Shown here piece after piece: positions 8,183 through 18,295 of a DNA stretch of 64,000 bases; within the stretch, counting starts at the first letter, position 1; every line of letters begins with the position of its first letter. The notes below the pieces were generated by a model, which was given only the letters and a program-made list of their open reading frames with translations, searched no databases and was not told the origin of the DNA. Made by a program: the position numbers and the translations under genes. The stretch comes from Clostridium saudiense (GTDB lineage Bacteria > Bacillota > Clostridia > Clostridiales > Clostridiaceae). The stretch is from NCBI RefSeq assembly GCF_000577815.1, contig NZ_CBYM010000011.1:33223-97222 (forward strand), in the 5' to 3' direction.

Positions 8183-10276
8183 TTATTTAAAATTAATTAC
8201 CTTTAATCTATGTAGAGCTCTAGTTGCCATAATATATTTTACTAAATCATCTGTATTATCATCAAAATTAACTATTATAACTCCATCAAACTCAAGTCCT
8301 TTTGCATAATAAGAAGGAACTATGACTTTCCCACCTCTGTAAATAACATCTTCTCTATCAAAGGCTAAAAGCTTAGTAAACTTTTTAAGCTCTGGCGCTA
8401 TTCTTCTAAGTTGTTCCTTATCCTTAGTTATTATTGCAATATTATCATAATTTTCATCATCATAATCTTCTAATGTCTCTAAAATAGTATCAATTAAATC
8501 ATCTTGATCTTTAACATCAATTTCTTCAACATCATACTTACCTTTTCTAACAAAAGGAACTATTGCATCTTCATTTAATAATTTACTTGCATACTCCATG
8601 ATTTGGAATGTAGATCTATAACTCTTATTTAAAGCATAGTTCTTAACAAATCCACCAAATAAAGATTTTAACCTAAGCATTGCAGGTGTTTCTTCTACTT
8701 TAATTAATCTTTGATTTGCATCTCCAACTATAGTGTAGCTTCTACAACCTGTTAATTCTTTTAATACAATAAATTGAAGCATGCTATAATCTTGAGCTTC
8801 ATCAATTACTATATGCTTAATTTCTTGACTAACTTTTTTACCATCAAGTTTAATCATTAAATAAAGTATTGCTGGTAAATCTAAGTATGATAAGTTTTGA
8901 GTCTTAGTAAATTCTTTATAAATGTCTACAATACTTTCATTATCTATCCATTTAGCTAAATTGTTTTTTTGAGTCATAAGTTCTCTAACAATTTCTCTAA
9001 TTCTTATCTTTCTTTGGAACTCTATATTATTTTGTTCAATTACTAATTGTTCTTCTGAAAGAGCTGATAATTTTTCTTTTACCTCATTATTTAAATTTCT
9101 TACTAGTTCATCTCTCTTATCTTTAAGCTTTGAAGTAATAATTCTCTTTATCTTTTGACTTCTTCTAAATAAAGGCATGTATTTATAATGTTTTTCAAAT
9201 AACTCGTTAATTTCTTCTACTGAAACTACTTCTTCATCAAAGAATTTAGCAGGTTCAAAATTAAAGTAGTTAGCCTCTAATTCGTCACATTTTTCATCTA
9301 AAACAGTTATAAATTCTTCCCCGCCCTTATATTTTATCTCACTTATTATTTCTTCATTTCCATTTAGAACTTCTTCTAAATAAGCTGTAATATCAATTAC
9401 TGGTTCATGTAATCCAATTTCATTTATTGCAAAACTAGCAAATGTTTGTTGATTAACATTACTTTCTCCTAAAGTAGGAAGGACATCCCCTATATAATCA
9501 ATAAATATATCATTAGGTCCTAATATTAATACTTTATCTCCTAACTGCTCTCTGAAATTGTATAAAAGATATGCAACTCTATGAAGTGCTATTGTTGTTT
9601 TTCCTGAACCTGCAACTCCATTAACAACTACAACCTTCATTCTTTCTTCTCTTATAATTTCATCTTGCTCTTTTTGGATAGTCATAACTATATCCTTAAG
9701 CTTTTCCCCAGCATTTGAAGATAAAATCATTTGTAAGATATCATCTTTAACATCTACATCAGAATCAAAGCATCCCTCAAGCTTACCTTTTTTAATAAGT
9801 ATTTGTCTTCTAGCTAATATATCAACTGGAACTTCCCCCTCTGGAGATTTATAACTAGTATTTCCTAATGTTCCTTTATAGAATAATGAAGCAACTGGTG
9901 CTCTCCAGTCAACTATTGCTGCATCAAAGCTTCCTTCCGGAGTTAATCCATATCTTCCAACATAAATTTCTTCAGCATATCCATTATCCTCAAAATTAAC
10001 TTTACCAAAGTAAGGAGATTCTTTTAACTTTGTAAATTCAGCTAACTTTCTATCTATAGTTCTATACATTTCCTCTTTGACATATCTCTCATGGTCAAAG
10101 TATTCCATTACTTTATCTTCATCATCTCTATATTCTTCAATAAACTTCTTTCTATACTCTAATATGTAATCTGCAACATCTTTTCTTTTTTGTATGTAAT
10201 TTAATATTTCTTTACTTAATAAATTAAGAGTATATTCTAAATTTTGTTCTTCTTGTAAAAATTCAAATTTATTCAA
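8183..10276 (-). CDS. helD: HelD-type RNA polymerase recycling ATPase (UvrD/Rep-like)
   Basis: About 697 residues. An N-terminal coiled-coil arm leads to VGRYGLTPEGSFDAAIVDWRAPVASLFYKG, the HelD-specific segment. Walker A (NGVAGSGKTTIALHR) is near residue 225, HIVIDEAQDYS is motif II, YTIVGDANQRL is motif III, and YYAKGLEFDGVII is the C-terminal helicase motif. HelD binds RNA polymerase and frees stalled or post-termination enzyme from DNA. Start choice is uncertain: a GTG at 10288 abuts AAGGGG, whereas a TTG at 10276 (MNKFEFLQEEQ) has normal spacing, so I use the latter. It follows ftsH on the same strand across a gap with short inverted repeats. Confidence 0.9.
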   Translation of the reverse strand: MNKFEFLQEEQNLEYTLNLLSKEILNYIQKRKDVADYILEYRKKFIEEYRDDEDKVMEYFDHERYVKEEMYRTIDRKLAEFTKLKESPYFGKVNFEDNGYAEEIYVGRYGLTPEGSFDAAIVDWRAPVASLFYKGTLGNTSYKSPEGEVPVDILARRQILIKKGKLEGCFDSDVDVKDDILQMILSSNAGEKLKDIVMTIQKEQDEIIREERMKVVVVNGVAGSGKTTIALHRVAYLLYNFREQLGDKVLILGPNDIFIDYIGDVLPTLGESNVNQQTFASFAINEIGLHEPVIDITAYLEEVLNGNEEIISEIKYKGGEEFITVLDEKCDELEANYFNFEPAKFFDEEVVSVEEINELFEKHYKYMPLFRRSQKIKRIITSKLKDKRDELVRNLNNEVKEKLSALSEEQLVIEQNNIEFQRKIRIREIVRELMTQKNNLAKWIDNESIVDIYKEFTKTQNLSYLDLPAILYLMIKLDGKKVSQEIKHIVIDEAQDYSMLQFIVLKELTGCRSYTIVGDANQRLIKVEETPAMLRLKSLFGGFVKNYALNKSYRSTFQIMEYASKLLNEDAIVPFVRKGKYDVEEIDVKDQDDLIDTILETLEDYDDENYDNIAIITKDKEQLRRIAPELKKFTKLLAFDREDVIYRGGKVIVPSYYAKGLEFDGVIIVNFDDNTDDLVKYIMATRALHRLKVINFK

Positions 10277-10288
10277 AGCTCCACGCAC

Positions 10289-10458
10289 CCCTTCGGTTAG
10301 TTAATAGTTAATAGTTTTGAGTTAAAAGTATATTTATAGTTAAGAGTTTAAAGGAGTTAAGCTATAAAATAATAGCTTAACCCCTTATTAATTATACCTA
10401 TTTATAATTTATCTTTTAGTTTATTTTCTGAGTTTTAATATACTTTTTAAGCCTTATC
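10289..10458. other. ftsH-helD intergenic hairpin region
   Basis: A 170-bp gap with TTAATAGTTAA-type iterations and one hairpin (TTAAGCTAT/ATAGCTTAA around 10358-10381). It belongs to the same loose class of heptad-rich spacers as 241-576 and 40020-40110. There is no long T-run, so it may only weakly terminate ftsH. Confidence 0.4.
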
Positions 10459-12552
10459 TTAGTCTTCTTTAGTTTCTTCCTCAGACTCTTTTTCTTTGTC
10501 CATATCTAATATAACTTCATCATTAGAAGATGATTGTTTCATTATATCTTCTTCTTCTTTTTCAACAGCTTCAATAACTTCTTGTGCTACTTTAGCATCT
10601 TGTAAGTCTTCTGAAATTTCTTCTGAAACTTCATCTGCCTTTTTTTTGTTATTTTCAAGCTCTCTGCTTTTCTTTTCTTCTTCTCTCTTTTCCTTTAATT
10701 CTGGATATTTTTCATATACAAACTTAAAGAATTCATCTCCGAAAATAGTTTCTTTTTCTAATAAGTATTCAGAAATCTTATCTAATAAATCTCTATTTTC
10801 TCTTAATATTTCTCTTGCTTTTTGATGGCACTCTCTAATTATAGATAAAACTTCTTTATCTACTAAAGTAGAAGTTTCTTCACTACAATTTCTAACTGCT
10901 CTACCATCTAAGTATCTGTTTTGAACTGATTCTAAAGCCATCATATCAAAGTTATCAGTCATACCATAAATAGTAACCATATTTCTTGCTGTTTGAGTTG
11001 CTCTTTCAATATCGTTTGAAGCTCCTGTAGATACAAGATTAAATACTTCCTCTTCTGCAGCTCTACCACCAAGCATAACCATTATTTGGTTCATTAATTC
11101 TTCTTTAGAAACAAGGTATTTTTCCTCTTCTGGAAGTTGCATAGTATATCCTAATGCCCCCATTGTTCTTGGAACTATTGTAATTTTATGAACTGGATCT
11201 GTTCCTTCTAAAAGTCCAGCAACTAATGCATGCCCAACTTCATGGAATGCAACAACTTCTCTTTCTTTCTTAGAAAGAATTCTATCTTTCTTTTCTTTAC
11301 CAGCAATTATAACTTCAACTGCTTCTTCTAAATCTTCTTGAATAACTGTTTCTCTTCCACTTCTAACTGCTCTTAAAGCTGCTTCATTTACTATATTAGC
11401 AAGGTCAGCACCTACAGCACCTGGAGTTCCCTTTGCAACTGATTCTAAGTTAACTTCTGGTGACATCTTAACATCCTTAGAGTGAACATTTAATATTGCA
11501 ATTCTTCCTTTTAAGTCAGGTCTATCAACAATAACTCTTCTGTCAAATCTACCTGGTCTTAAAAGCGCTTTATCTAATATTTCAGGTCTATTAGTTGCAC
11601 CTAAAATAACTATTCCTTTTGATGTATCAAATCCATCCATCTCAGTAAGTAATTGATTTAAAGTTTGTTCTCTTTCATCATTACTTTGCATTTGATTATC
11701 TCTACTCTTACCTATAGAATCAATTTCATCTATAAATATTATACAAGGAGCCATTTTTTCTGCTTCTTTAAATAAATCTCTTACCTTAGCTGCACCCATA
11801 CCAACAAACATTTCAACGAAAGTTGAACCTGAAACTGAAAGGAATGGAACCTTTGCTTCACCAGCAACAGCTTTTGCTATAAGAGTCTTACCTGTCCCTG
11901 GAGGCCCTACTAAAAGAGCACCCTTAGGCAATTTAGCACCTATTTCTGTATATCTCTTAGGGTTATGAAGGAAATCTATTATTTCTGTTAATGATTCTTT
12001 AGCTTCATCTTGCCCTGCAACATCTTCAAAACTTACTTTTATATCTTTTTCAACATATACTTTGGCATTACTTTTACCCATGCCACCCATGCCCATTGGA
12101 CCTCCGCCCATTTTTTTAGACATTTTGTTAAATATAAATCTAACCACAAAGAACATTATTACTAATGGAAGTACATTTAATATAATAAAGTCCATCCATA
12201 CAGATTGTTGCTTTGTTATTTGAGGATAATACTGTACGTCATTATCTATTAATAATTGTATTAAATCTGGATTATCTGCATTTCCTGTATAAAGAACTTT
12301 ACCTTTCATATCACTTGAATCTTGAGGTGTTATTACAAGTGCTGTCCCATCTACAGTAACTTCTTTAACTTCCTTATCTTTAACCATTTGAACAAATTCA
12401 TTATATGAAATTTCCTTTGTCGTTAACATTTCCTTAGCTGTCGAAAATGAATATAAAAACAAGAAAGCTACTACAACATAAATTAATAAGAACTTATTAT
12501 TGTTATTCTTCTTCTTTTCTCCGCCTTTTCTATTGTTCACATTATTATTCAT
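10459..12552 (-). CDS. ftsH: ATP-dependent zinc metalloprotease FtsH
   Basis: 697 residues. Transmembrane helix 1 at about 21-37, a small extracytoplasmic domain, helix 2 at about 120-142, then a glycine-rich linker. The AAA module has Walker A GPPGTGKT (216-223), Walker B CIIFIDEIDSIG and the second region of homology GATNRPEILDKALLRPGRFDRR. The zinc site HEVGH lies in VVAFHEVGHALVAGLL. The acidic C-terminal tail (about 630-697) is low complexity. It degrades membrane and regulatory proteins at the inner membrane. It starts at an ATG behind GGAGAAATAAAAAAGT, 46 bp after lepB. Confidence 0.97.
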   Translation of the reverse strand: MNNNVNNRKGGEKKKNNNNKFLLIYVVVAFLFLYSFSTAKEMLTTKEISYNEFVQMVKDKEVKEVTVDGTALVITPQDSSDMKGKVLYTGNADNPDLIQLLIDNDVQYYPQITKQQSVWMDFIILNVLPLVIMFFVVRFIFNKMSKKMGGGPMGMGGMGKSNAKVYVEKDIKVSFEDVAGQDEAKESLTEIIDFLHNPKRYTEIGAKLPKGALLVGPPGTGKTLIAKAVAGEAKVPFLSVSGSTFVEMFVGMGAAKVRDLFKEAEKMAPCIIFIDEIDSIGKSRDNQMQSNDEREQTLNQLLTEMDGFDTSKGIVILGATNRPEILDKALLRPGRFDRRVIVDRPDLKGRIAILNVHSKDVKMSPEVNLESVAKGTPGAVGADLANIVNEAALRAVRSGRETVIQEDLEEAVEVIIAGKEKKDRILSKKEREVVAFHEVGHALVAGLLEGTDPVHKITIVPRTMGALGYTMQLPEEEKYLVSKEELMNQIMVMLGGRAAEEEVFNLVSTGASNDIERATQTARNMVTIYGMTDNFDMMALESVQNRYLDGRAVRNCSEETSTLVDKEVLSIIRECHQKAREILRENRDLLDKISEYLLEKETIFGDEFFKFVYEKYPELKEKREEEKKSRELENNKKKADEVSEEISEDLQDAKVAQEVIEAVEKEEEDIMKQSSSNDEVILDMDKEKESEEETKED

Positions 12553-12598
12553 ACTTTTTTATTTCTCCTACTAACTCTTAATGTCTTTTTATAAGCTC

Positions 12599-13129
12599 TT
12601 ATTCTATTTTTCCAAAGTCTTTCCATGGATATACCTTTATTTGAGCTTTACCTTTTATTTCACTACCATCAATATATGGATCATTCCAATATCTAGAATC
12701 TAAAGACCAATATCTATTATCTCCTAAAAAGAAATACTTACCTTCTGGCACTTCAAATTCACCTGTATAATTATCTGCGGTTCCTATATAGTTTTCTTGA
12801 AGTGTTTCTCCATTTACGCTAACCACACCATCTTTTATAATAACTTTATCACCTGGTAATCCTATTAGTCTTTTAATCATATCTTCATCTTTTTCTTCCG
12901 AATGAAAAACTACTATCTCACCACGCTTAAGCTTTTCTGGATTATAAACTCTGCTAACAAACAATCTATCACCAACATTTAATGTTGGAACCATAGATTC
13001 TGATGGAATTTTAACCTTAAAAATTAAAAACCTATTAATTAAAAATGCTAATATTACAGCTACTACTATTGGTACAATCCAATCATTAAAAAAGTTCGTT
13101 TTTTTTACATCTTGGCTCACTCTTCCCAC
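12599..13129 (-). CDS. lepB: Signal peptidase I
   Basis: 176 residues. One N-terminal membrane anchor (about 17-36) precedes the catalytic Ser45 in IPSESMVPTL. The general base Lys86 is in EDMIKRLIGLPGD, and box D/E is FLGDNRYWSLDSRYW. It cleaves signal peptides of exported proteins on the outer face of the membrane. It starts with GTG and overlaps the last 13 bases of the DUF3006 gene, which suggests translational coupling. ftsH follows 46 bp downstream. Confidence 0.95.
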   Translation of the reverse strand: MGRVSQDVKKTNFFNDWIVPIVVAVILAFLINRFLIFKVKIPSESMVPTLNVGDRLFVSRVYNPEKLKRGEIVVFHSEEKDEDMIKRLIGLPGDKVIIKDGVVSVNGETLQENYIGTADNYTGEFEVPEGKYFFLGDNRYWSLDSRYWNDPYIDGSEIKGKAQIKVYPWKDFGKIE

Positions 13130-13344
13130 ATACCTTTCATTAAAGCATTTATATTACTTTTTCGCTCTTTAGTTGCGTCTTCATTTACCTTAAATGAATT
13201 ATCATCAATCTCAACTACTACATCGCCTTCACTAGGTTTAGTATCAAACAAATTTATATCTATTAAGATTATACCCTGTTTTTCATCTTCTAAAACAATA
13301 GAATTTCCTTCTATTCTGTCCACTATAAATTTCTTTTTTCCCAT
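13117..13344 (-). CDS. DUF3006-type small protein
   Basis: 75 residues, starting MGKKKFIVDRIEGN behind AGAGGG. The order FIVDRIEGNSIVLEDE, IDINLFDTKPSEGDVV and a charged C-terminus matches the DUF3006 family of small beta-rich proteins of Firmicutes. The function is unknown. Its end overlaps the start of lepB, so the two are probably translated together. Confidence 0.8.
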   Translation of the reverse strand: MGKKKFIVDRIEGNSIVLEDEKQGIILIDINLFDTKPSEGDVVVEIDDNSFKVNEDATKERKSNINALMKGMWEE

Positions 13345-13813
13345 ACTAATACCCTCTGTTTATTAATCTTTATTTAAGATGTAAAGTCAATAACAAGTAA
13401 ATAAACTATATACTTTAAATTTATTTATATTGAAACTTACCATAATTTCAATAACTGTTTATAAGTATATCACATTTCATTAATAACTAATAGTATCACT
13501 CTTCATTATATAGTGTTATTATGTCATTTCTGTTACAAAAAATTTAATGTTATATTAAAATATTAACTATTAATACTTTCAAAGTATTTAATTTATAATA
13601 CTGATTCAAAATATTTATATACTTAAATATAATTAAAAAATTTTAAGCTATAAAATAAAAATAACATTGTTAGTAAGATTAATACAAGAGAAACTTAAAG
13701 CGAAAATATTTTTAGCTAACACTCTTAGTAAGTGACAAGCTTAATAACTGACAGGTAGCAAATGACAAGTGTAGAGTTTAGGAATAAATTCAGCTCAACC
13801 TGAATTTAAAAAC
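13345..13813. repeat. Non-coding stretch with an intergenic repeat (copy B)
   Basis: 13345-13690 is featureless A/T-rich DNA and probably holds the promoter of the DUF3006-lepB operon. From about 13690 on, a patterned block appears: GTGACAAGCTT-like words, then a stem AAATTCAG...CTGAATTT at 13785-13807. The block continues into the terminator at 13814 and an AAACTCC..GGAGTTT stem at 13860-13877. The same three-stem arrangement occurs at 18.3-18.5 kb. Confidence 0.5.
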
Positions 13814-13854
13814 AAAATAGCCTAAATCATCTCCGATGATTTAGGCTATTTTTT
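13814..13854. terminator. Bidirectional terminator downstream of lysA
   Basis: A perfect 14-bp stem (AATAGCCTAAATCA and complement) is flanked by A-runs on one side and T-runs on the other. It would stop lysA transcripts on the minus strand and any plus-strand transcript. It is the middle stem of intergenic repeat copy B. Confidence 0.85.
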
Positions 13855-13909
13855 AAAGAAACTCCTAAGGAGTTTTTAATTCAACTCTTAACTATTAACT
13901 CTTAACTAC

Positions 13910-15202
13910 CTAAACTTCTAGCTCTAAAAGTTCCTCATAACTTTGTCTCTTAGATACAAGCCTTACAACTCCATCCTTAATAAATACAACTGGTGCTTTA
14001 GGATTTTTATTATAATTACTAGACATTGAAAATCCATATGCTCCTGTTGAAAATACAGCTAATATATCTCCTATCTCTGGCTTTTGTATACAAATATCTT
14101 CAATAAATATATCTCCTGATTCGCAACACTTTCCTGCTATTGCAACCCTAGTATTAGCTTTTTCATCAATTTTATTAGCTATAGCCATTTCATACTTAGC
14201 TCCATATAATGCAGGTCTTATATTATCAGTCATTCCTCCATCTACAGAAACATAAGTCCTAACACCTTCAATATTCTTAATTGCTCCAATTGTATAAAGT
14301 GTTATACCTGCATTTCCAACTATTGACCTTCCTGGTTCTATAGTTAGTATTGGTCTTTCTATATTTAATCTTGAACAAACTTCATCAACTTTATTTAATA
14401 TTACCTCACAGTACTCCTTTGGTTCTCTTGGTTTATCTTCATCAGTATAATGTATACCGAATCCACCACCTAAATCTAATTCAGGTATTATATGTCCTGT
14501 TTGGTCCTTAATTTCTTTCATAAAATTCATCATTATTTCAACAGCATCCTTATAAGGTTCTGTTTCAAATATTTGAGATCCTATATGGCAATGTAAGCCC
14601 TTTAAATTCAGATTTTCACAATCTAAAGCAAGTTTTACTGCATTCATAATAGTTTCTCCAACAGGTGCAAATCCAAATTTTGAATCTATTTGTCCTGTTT
14701 TAATATAATCATGTGTGTGAGCTTCTATTCCAGGGGTTAATCTTAAATAAATATCTTGCTTTATATTATTTTTTCCAGCCTCTTCATTTAGCATTTTCAT
14801 TTCATCTAAATTATCTACAACAAATCTTCCAACCCCAAGTTTAACTCCTAATTCAATTTCTCCTCTGCTTTTGTTATTTCCATGAAAATACACTTTATTT
14901 AAAGGAAATCCCGCTTTATATGCTGTAAATAATTCTCCCCCAGATACTACATCTAAATAAAGTCCTTGCTCATTTACAAGCTTACACATTGCCTTTGTTA
15001 AAAAAGCCTTCCCTGCATATGCAACTCTATTATGATTCTCTTTACACTTAAAATTATCATAATAACTTTTGCATGTGCTAATTAATAAATTTTCATCCAT
15101 TACATATAGCGGTGAACCAAATTCTTTAACTAAATCACTACAGCTAATTCCTCCTATACATAATTCATTACTTTCAATTTCCATTGCCCCAAATAATTTC
15201 AT
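13910..15202 (-). CDS. lysA: Diaminopimelate decarboxylase
   Basis: 430 residues, the usual LysA length. The PLP lysine is in VAYAGKAFLTKAM, the phosphate-binding loop is LDLGGGFGIHY, and the active-site Cys is in GKCCESGDIF. It converts meso-diaminopimelate to lysine, the last step of lysine synthesis. The start behind GGAGG is at ATG 15202. It stands alone between its riboswitch leader (15324-15590) and a terminator, so lysine should repress it directly. Confidence 0.97.
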   Translation of the reverse strand: MKLFGAMEIESNELCIGGISCSDLVKEFGSPLYVMDENLLISTCKSYYDNFKCKENHNRVAYAGKAFLTKAMCKLVNEQGLYLDVVSGGELFTAYKAGFPLNKVYFHGNNKSRGEIELGVKLGVGRFVVDNLDEMKMLNEEAGKNNIKQDIYLRLTPGIEAHTHDYIKTGQIDSKFGFAPVGETIMNAVKLALDCENLNLKGLHCHIGSQIFETEPYKDAVEIMMNFMKEIKDQTGHIIPELDLGGGFGIHYTDEDKPREPKEYCEVILNKVDEVCSRLNIERPILTIEPGRSIVGNAGITLYTIGAIKNIEGVRTYVSVDGGMTDNIRPALYGAKYEMAIANKIDEKANTRVAIAGKCCESGDIFIEDICIQKPEIGDILAVFSTGAYGFSMSSNYNKNPKAPVVFIKDGVVRLVSKRQSYEELLELEV

Positions 15203-15329
15203 TGTTATACCTCCAAAATATTATTAATTAGGAGTTAGATATTATAGACGTCATTAATAGGTTATTCACTAAAACTACTTTTGTTATCCATATTCACAAA
15301 CTACCAATTTATAAAAAATAATAATAAAA

Positions 15330-15363
15330 AACTACCCCTATAGAAAACCTATTGAGGTAGTTT
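15330..15363 (-). terminator. Riboswitch-controlled terminator upstream of lysA
   Basis: The stem AAACTACCTCAATAGG with its imperfect complement is followed on the minus strand by a T-run. It lies between the lysine aptamer and lysA, where an L-box expression platform belongs. Confidence 0.8.
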
Positions 15364-15426
15364 ACTTATTAAAATGCAATTTTAATTCAAAAATAAATTC
15401 AATTCCCTTGATTGAATAATTGCACC

Positions 15427-15590
15427 TTTTTAGCACTCCACTTTCGTGACAGTTATACATATATTCTATGCATACCCAGAAATAACTTTTTGCATAAATT
15501 ATTCCTTCGGCCATCATACCTTTCATAAATCATCTTAGCTCGCCAGCTCCTATTTACTACTCTTTATAAACAGCACCTCTAACATAGGTA
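15427..15590 (-). promoter_or_regulatory. Lysine riboswitch (L box) aptamer, copy 2
   Basis: Minus-strand landmarks appear in order: TTAGAGGTGCTG, AAGAGTAGTAAATAGGAGCT, GAAAGGTATGATGGCCGAAG, CTGGGTATGCAT, ATAACTGTCACGAAAGTG and the closing GGAGTGCTA. This is a near-consensus L box. It precedes lysA and regulates it by termination at 15330-15363. Confidence 0.95.
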
Positions 15591-15738
15591 TTCTATTAAA
15601 TTTTCTCTTAAATAATTAAATTCACTTTTCTCTGTTATGCTTAAAAGTTTCATTCATATATCATATGTACATCGTTATTAATATGATACCATATTAATTG
15701 AATTATTCAACCATATTTTATTTTTTATTCCATTTTAA

Positions 15739-16413
15739 TTATTCACTTCTATATTTATCCATAAGATTACTCATAGTATCACCATTTGCTGGTGGTGTAT
15801 AAGTTATTGCATTTGCTCCTGCTTCTATTGTTTTTCTTATTGTTTCTTCATTTGGCCCTCCTGTAGCTATAACTGGAAAATCTGGGAACTCGTCCTTTAT
15901 CTTTTTAACTATCTCTGGAGTGTTTTTACCACCTGAAACATTTAATATAGTAGCTCCTGCTTCTATTCTTTCTCTTATATTTTCGTGAATAGATACTACC
16001 GTCACTATTAATGGTATATCTATAGTTTCTTTAATTTTTGAAACAACCTCATTTGACGTAGGTGAATTAACAACTACTCCCATTGCCCCTTTAAACTCTG
16101 CATCTAATGCTAAATTAACAACTCTTTTACCTTGAGTTATTCCTCCTCCAACTCCACAAAAAACTGGTACATCTGCAGCCATTACTAAAGCTGCTGTTAT
16201 TAACGGTTGAGGAGTAAATGGATATACAGCTATAATAGCATCTGCATTTGTATTCCTAATAATTGCAACATCAGTTGTAAATAATAAAGATTTTATTCTT
16301 TTACCAAATATTTTTATTCCTGAACAATCTCTAATACATGAAGGTACTTCAATAACATGACTTCTTAAGATACCTTTTATTTCAGGTACAGTTTTATGCT
16401 TTTTAATCTCCAT
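15739..16413 (-). CDS. TIM-barrel protein of unknown function
   Basis: 224 residues, start MEIKKHKTVPEIKG behind GGAGTGTTAAG. Alternating strand-helix repeats run through the protein (ADAIIAVYPFTPQ, VPVFCGVGGGIT, IPLIVTVVSIHEN, ATILNVSGGKNTP). The C-terminal FPVIATGGPNEETIRKTIEAG is a phosphate-binding motif of the kind seen in ThiE, IMPDH and aldolase-type barrels. I do not recognise a named family or catalytic residues. It is monocistronic between the lysA leader and a divergent DUF1576 gene. A phosphorylated-ligand or flavin-binding role is possible but unproven. Confidence 0.6.
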   Translation of the reverse strand: MEIKKHKTVPEIKGILRSHVIEVPSCIRDCSGIKIFGKRIKSLLFTTDVAIIRNTNADAIIAVYPFTPQPLITAALVMAADVPVFCGVGGGITQGKRVVNLALDAEFKGAMGVVVNSPTSNEVVSKIKETIDIPLIVTVVSIHENIRERIEAGATILNVSGGKNTPEIVKKIKDEFPDFPVIATGGPNEETIRKTIEAGANAITYTPPANGDTMSNLMDKYRSE

Positions 16414-16705
16414 CTTAACACTCCTATTACTTGTTTTATAAATATAATTATACTAGTTTAATTCAAGATTTAAAGAACTTTAAAACAAATTGAACTAAAA
16501 GTTAACACTTTATATATAAAAAACAAATAAAATTTGATAAAATATTAATAAATATGCAATATAGTATTTTATGTTAGAAGTAACTTCTTTTCCTAACGTT
16601 GAATGAGCACATTGTATTTATTTTCTATTAACTAGCTTTTAAATTAGGAATATTAGTTCACTTCAATATATTTAAAATTTATAATTTGACTTATGAGGTG
16701 TTTTA

Positions 16706-17947
16706 ATGAAATCTTTTAAAAATTATTATCCCCCATATGTAATCCTTTCCTTTTTGTATTTATTATTCATTATTTTTGCATTCTTCTTAGATTCTCCACT
16801 GGAAATCTATCAAGGATTAAAAAGAATAATATTTTCTTCTGATATACTAATAACAGATTATATGGAACTTGGCGGAATTGTTGCCGCTTTAATTAATGCA
16901 GCATTAACTAGTTTATTATCCATTTCACTTTTAATGATTAACGGTATTAAACCTAATGGGTCAACAATTATGTCTTTATGGCTTATGACTGGCTTTTCTT
17001 TTTTAGGTAAGAACATTTTTAATATATGGCCTATTATTTTAGGAGTTTACTTATTCTCAAGATATCAAAAGGAACCTTTTCTTAATTATATTTTAGTAGC
17101 AATACTTGGGACTAGCCTTTCTCCTATAGTTAGTCAAATAAGCTTTGGAGATCATTTATCCACTCCAATAGACTTTCTAATTGGAATATTACTTGGGGTT
17201 TTAGTTGGCTTTATATTACCACCTATAGCCTCTCATAGCATTAAAGCTCATAATGGATATAACTTATACAATATAGGCTTTGCTAGTGGATTACTTGCCA
17301 CTTTATTGATGTCTATATTAAGGAGCTTTGGAGTAAATTTTGATTCAAGATTAATTTGGCATAGTGGTTCTAATAAAATATTATTTATTCTATTAATGAT
17401 ATGTTGTTTTTACTTAATTATAGTTGGATTAATTCGTGGCAAAAATAAGAAATCTACTTTATCCACTATAAATAAACAAACTGGTAGACTTATTAGTGAT
17501 TTTTATATCCTTTTTGGTGAAACAACTTATATAAATATGGGTATATTAGGAATACTTGCTACTCTTTTTGTTGTACTTATTGGTGGTGACTTAAATGGAG
17601 CTACAATATGCGGTATTTTCACTATAATTGGATTTGGTGCCTTTGGAAAAAACATAAAAAACACAATTCCTGTTGTTATTGGAGCAAGTATTGCTGCTTT
17701 ATTCAATGTAAATCCTATCACTTCACCCTCTTTGCTATTATCAATATTATTTTCTACAACTTTAGCTCCTATATGTGGTAAATTTGGTTGGAAATATGGT
17801 ATACTAGCTGGTGTAATTCACGTTAATATAGTAACAAATATAGGATATTTGCATGGTGGGCTTAATCTTTATAATAATGGTTTAGCAGGCGGCTTTGTAG
17901 CAATGATATTAATTCCGTTAATAACCACCTTCAAAAAGGAGATTTAA
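16706..17947 (+). CDS. DUF1576 multi-spanning membrane protein
   Basis: 413 residues with about ten hydrophobic helices in two similar halves: ELGGIVAALINAALTSLLS...LWLMTGFSFLGKNIFN in the first, and ...GGDLNGATICGIFTIIGFGAFGKNIKNTIPVV in the second. The duplicated GKN...N pattern is characteristic of DUF1576, found in Firmicutes; the family has no assigned function and looks transporter-like. It starts at ATG 16706 behind TGAGGTG. It is one of the few plus-strand genes here and is followed 3 bp later by a small cytosolic partner. Confidence 0.85.
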   Translation: MKSFKNYYPPYVILSFLYLLFIIFAFFLDSPLEIYQGLKRIIFSSDILITDYMELGGIVAALINAALTSLLSISLLMINGIKPNGSTIMSLWLMTGFSFLGKNIFNIWPIILGVYLFSRYQKEPFLNYILVAILGTSLSPIVSQISFGDHLSTPIDFLIGILLGVLVGFILPPIASHSIKAHNGYNLYNIGFASGLLATLLMSILRSFGVNFDSRLIWHSGSNKILFILLMICCFYLIIVGLIRGKNKKSTLSTINKQTGRLISDFYILFGETTYINMGILGILATLFVVLIGGDLNGATICGIFTIIGFGAFGKNIKNTIPVVIGASIAALFNVNPITSPSLLLSILFSTTLAPICGKFGWKYGILAGVIHVNIVTNIGYLHGGLNLYNNGLAGGFVAMILIPLITTFKKEI

Positions 17948-17950
17948 CTT

Positions 17951-18295
17951 ATGAAATTTAAAATTGAAAAAAACATTAAAATCATTAACGAATTAATTGC
18001 TTACTTTTACAAATTTGGAACTACCGATGTTCATATTGATTTAAATTCTGATTCTAAGAATTCTTACTTTAATATTTATGGTAAAATAGATAATATTTCA
18101 AAAGATGAATTAGAATCTTTAATAGATATATTAAATACTCCAAGGCAACGTGAAGTAGAAAATTATTATTGGAACTTAGGCGGTGAGTGTGAGTTTGATA
18201 CTGAACTTACATTAGTAGGAATGATGATAAATTCAGCTAAAGTTACTTATATTGATAATGTATTAACCATTAGTATTATTAGAGAAGAAAGTTAG
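17951..18295 (+). CDS. Small cytosolic protein paired with the DUF1576 protein
   Basis: 114 residues starting MKFKIEKNIKIINELIAYF behind AAAAAGGAGA. Predicted alpha/beta with no membrane segment; recognisable pieces are TTDVHIDLNSDSKN and the LNTPRQREVENYYWNLGGE stretch. No family is recognised with confidence. The 3-bp spacing to the DUF1576 gene implies a shared transcript and probably a joint role. It has no terminator of its own before the hairpin at 18453. Confidence 0.65.
   Translation: MKFKIEKNIKIINELIAYFYKFGTTDVHIDLNSDSKNSYFNIYGKIDNISKDELESLIDILNTPRQREVENYYWNLGGECEFDTELTLVGMMINSAKVTYIDNVLTISIIREES

Noticed and set aside
15203..15738. T-box leader before lysA
   Set aside because: No T-box bulge sequence. 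The ordered landmarks are those of the lysine aptamer.
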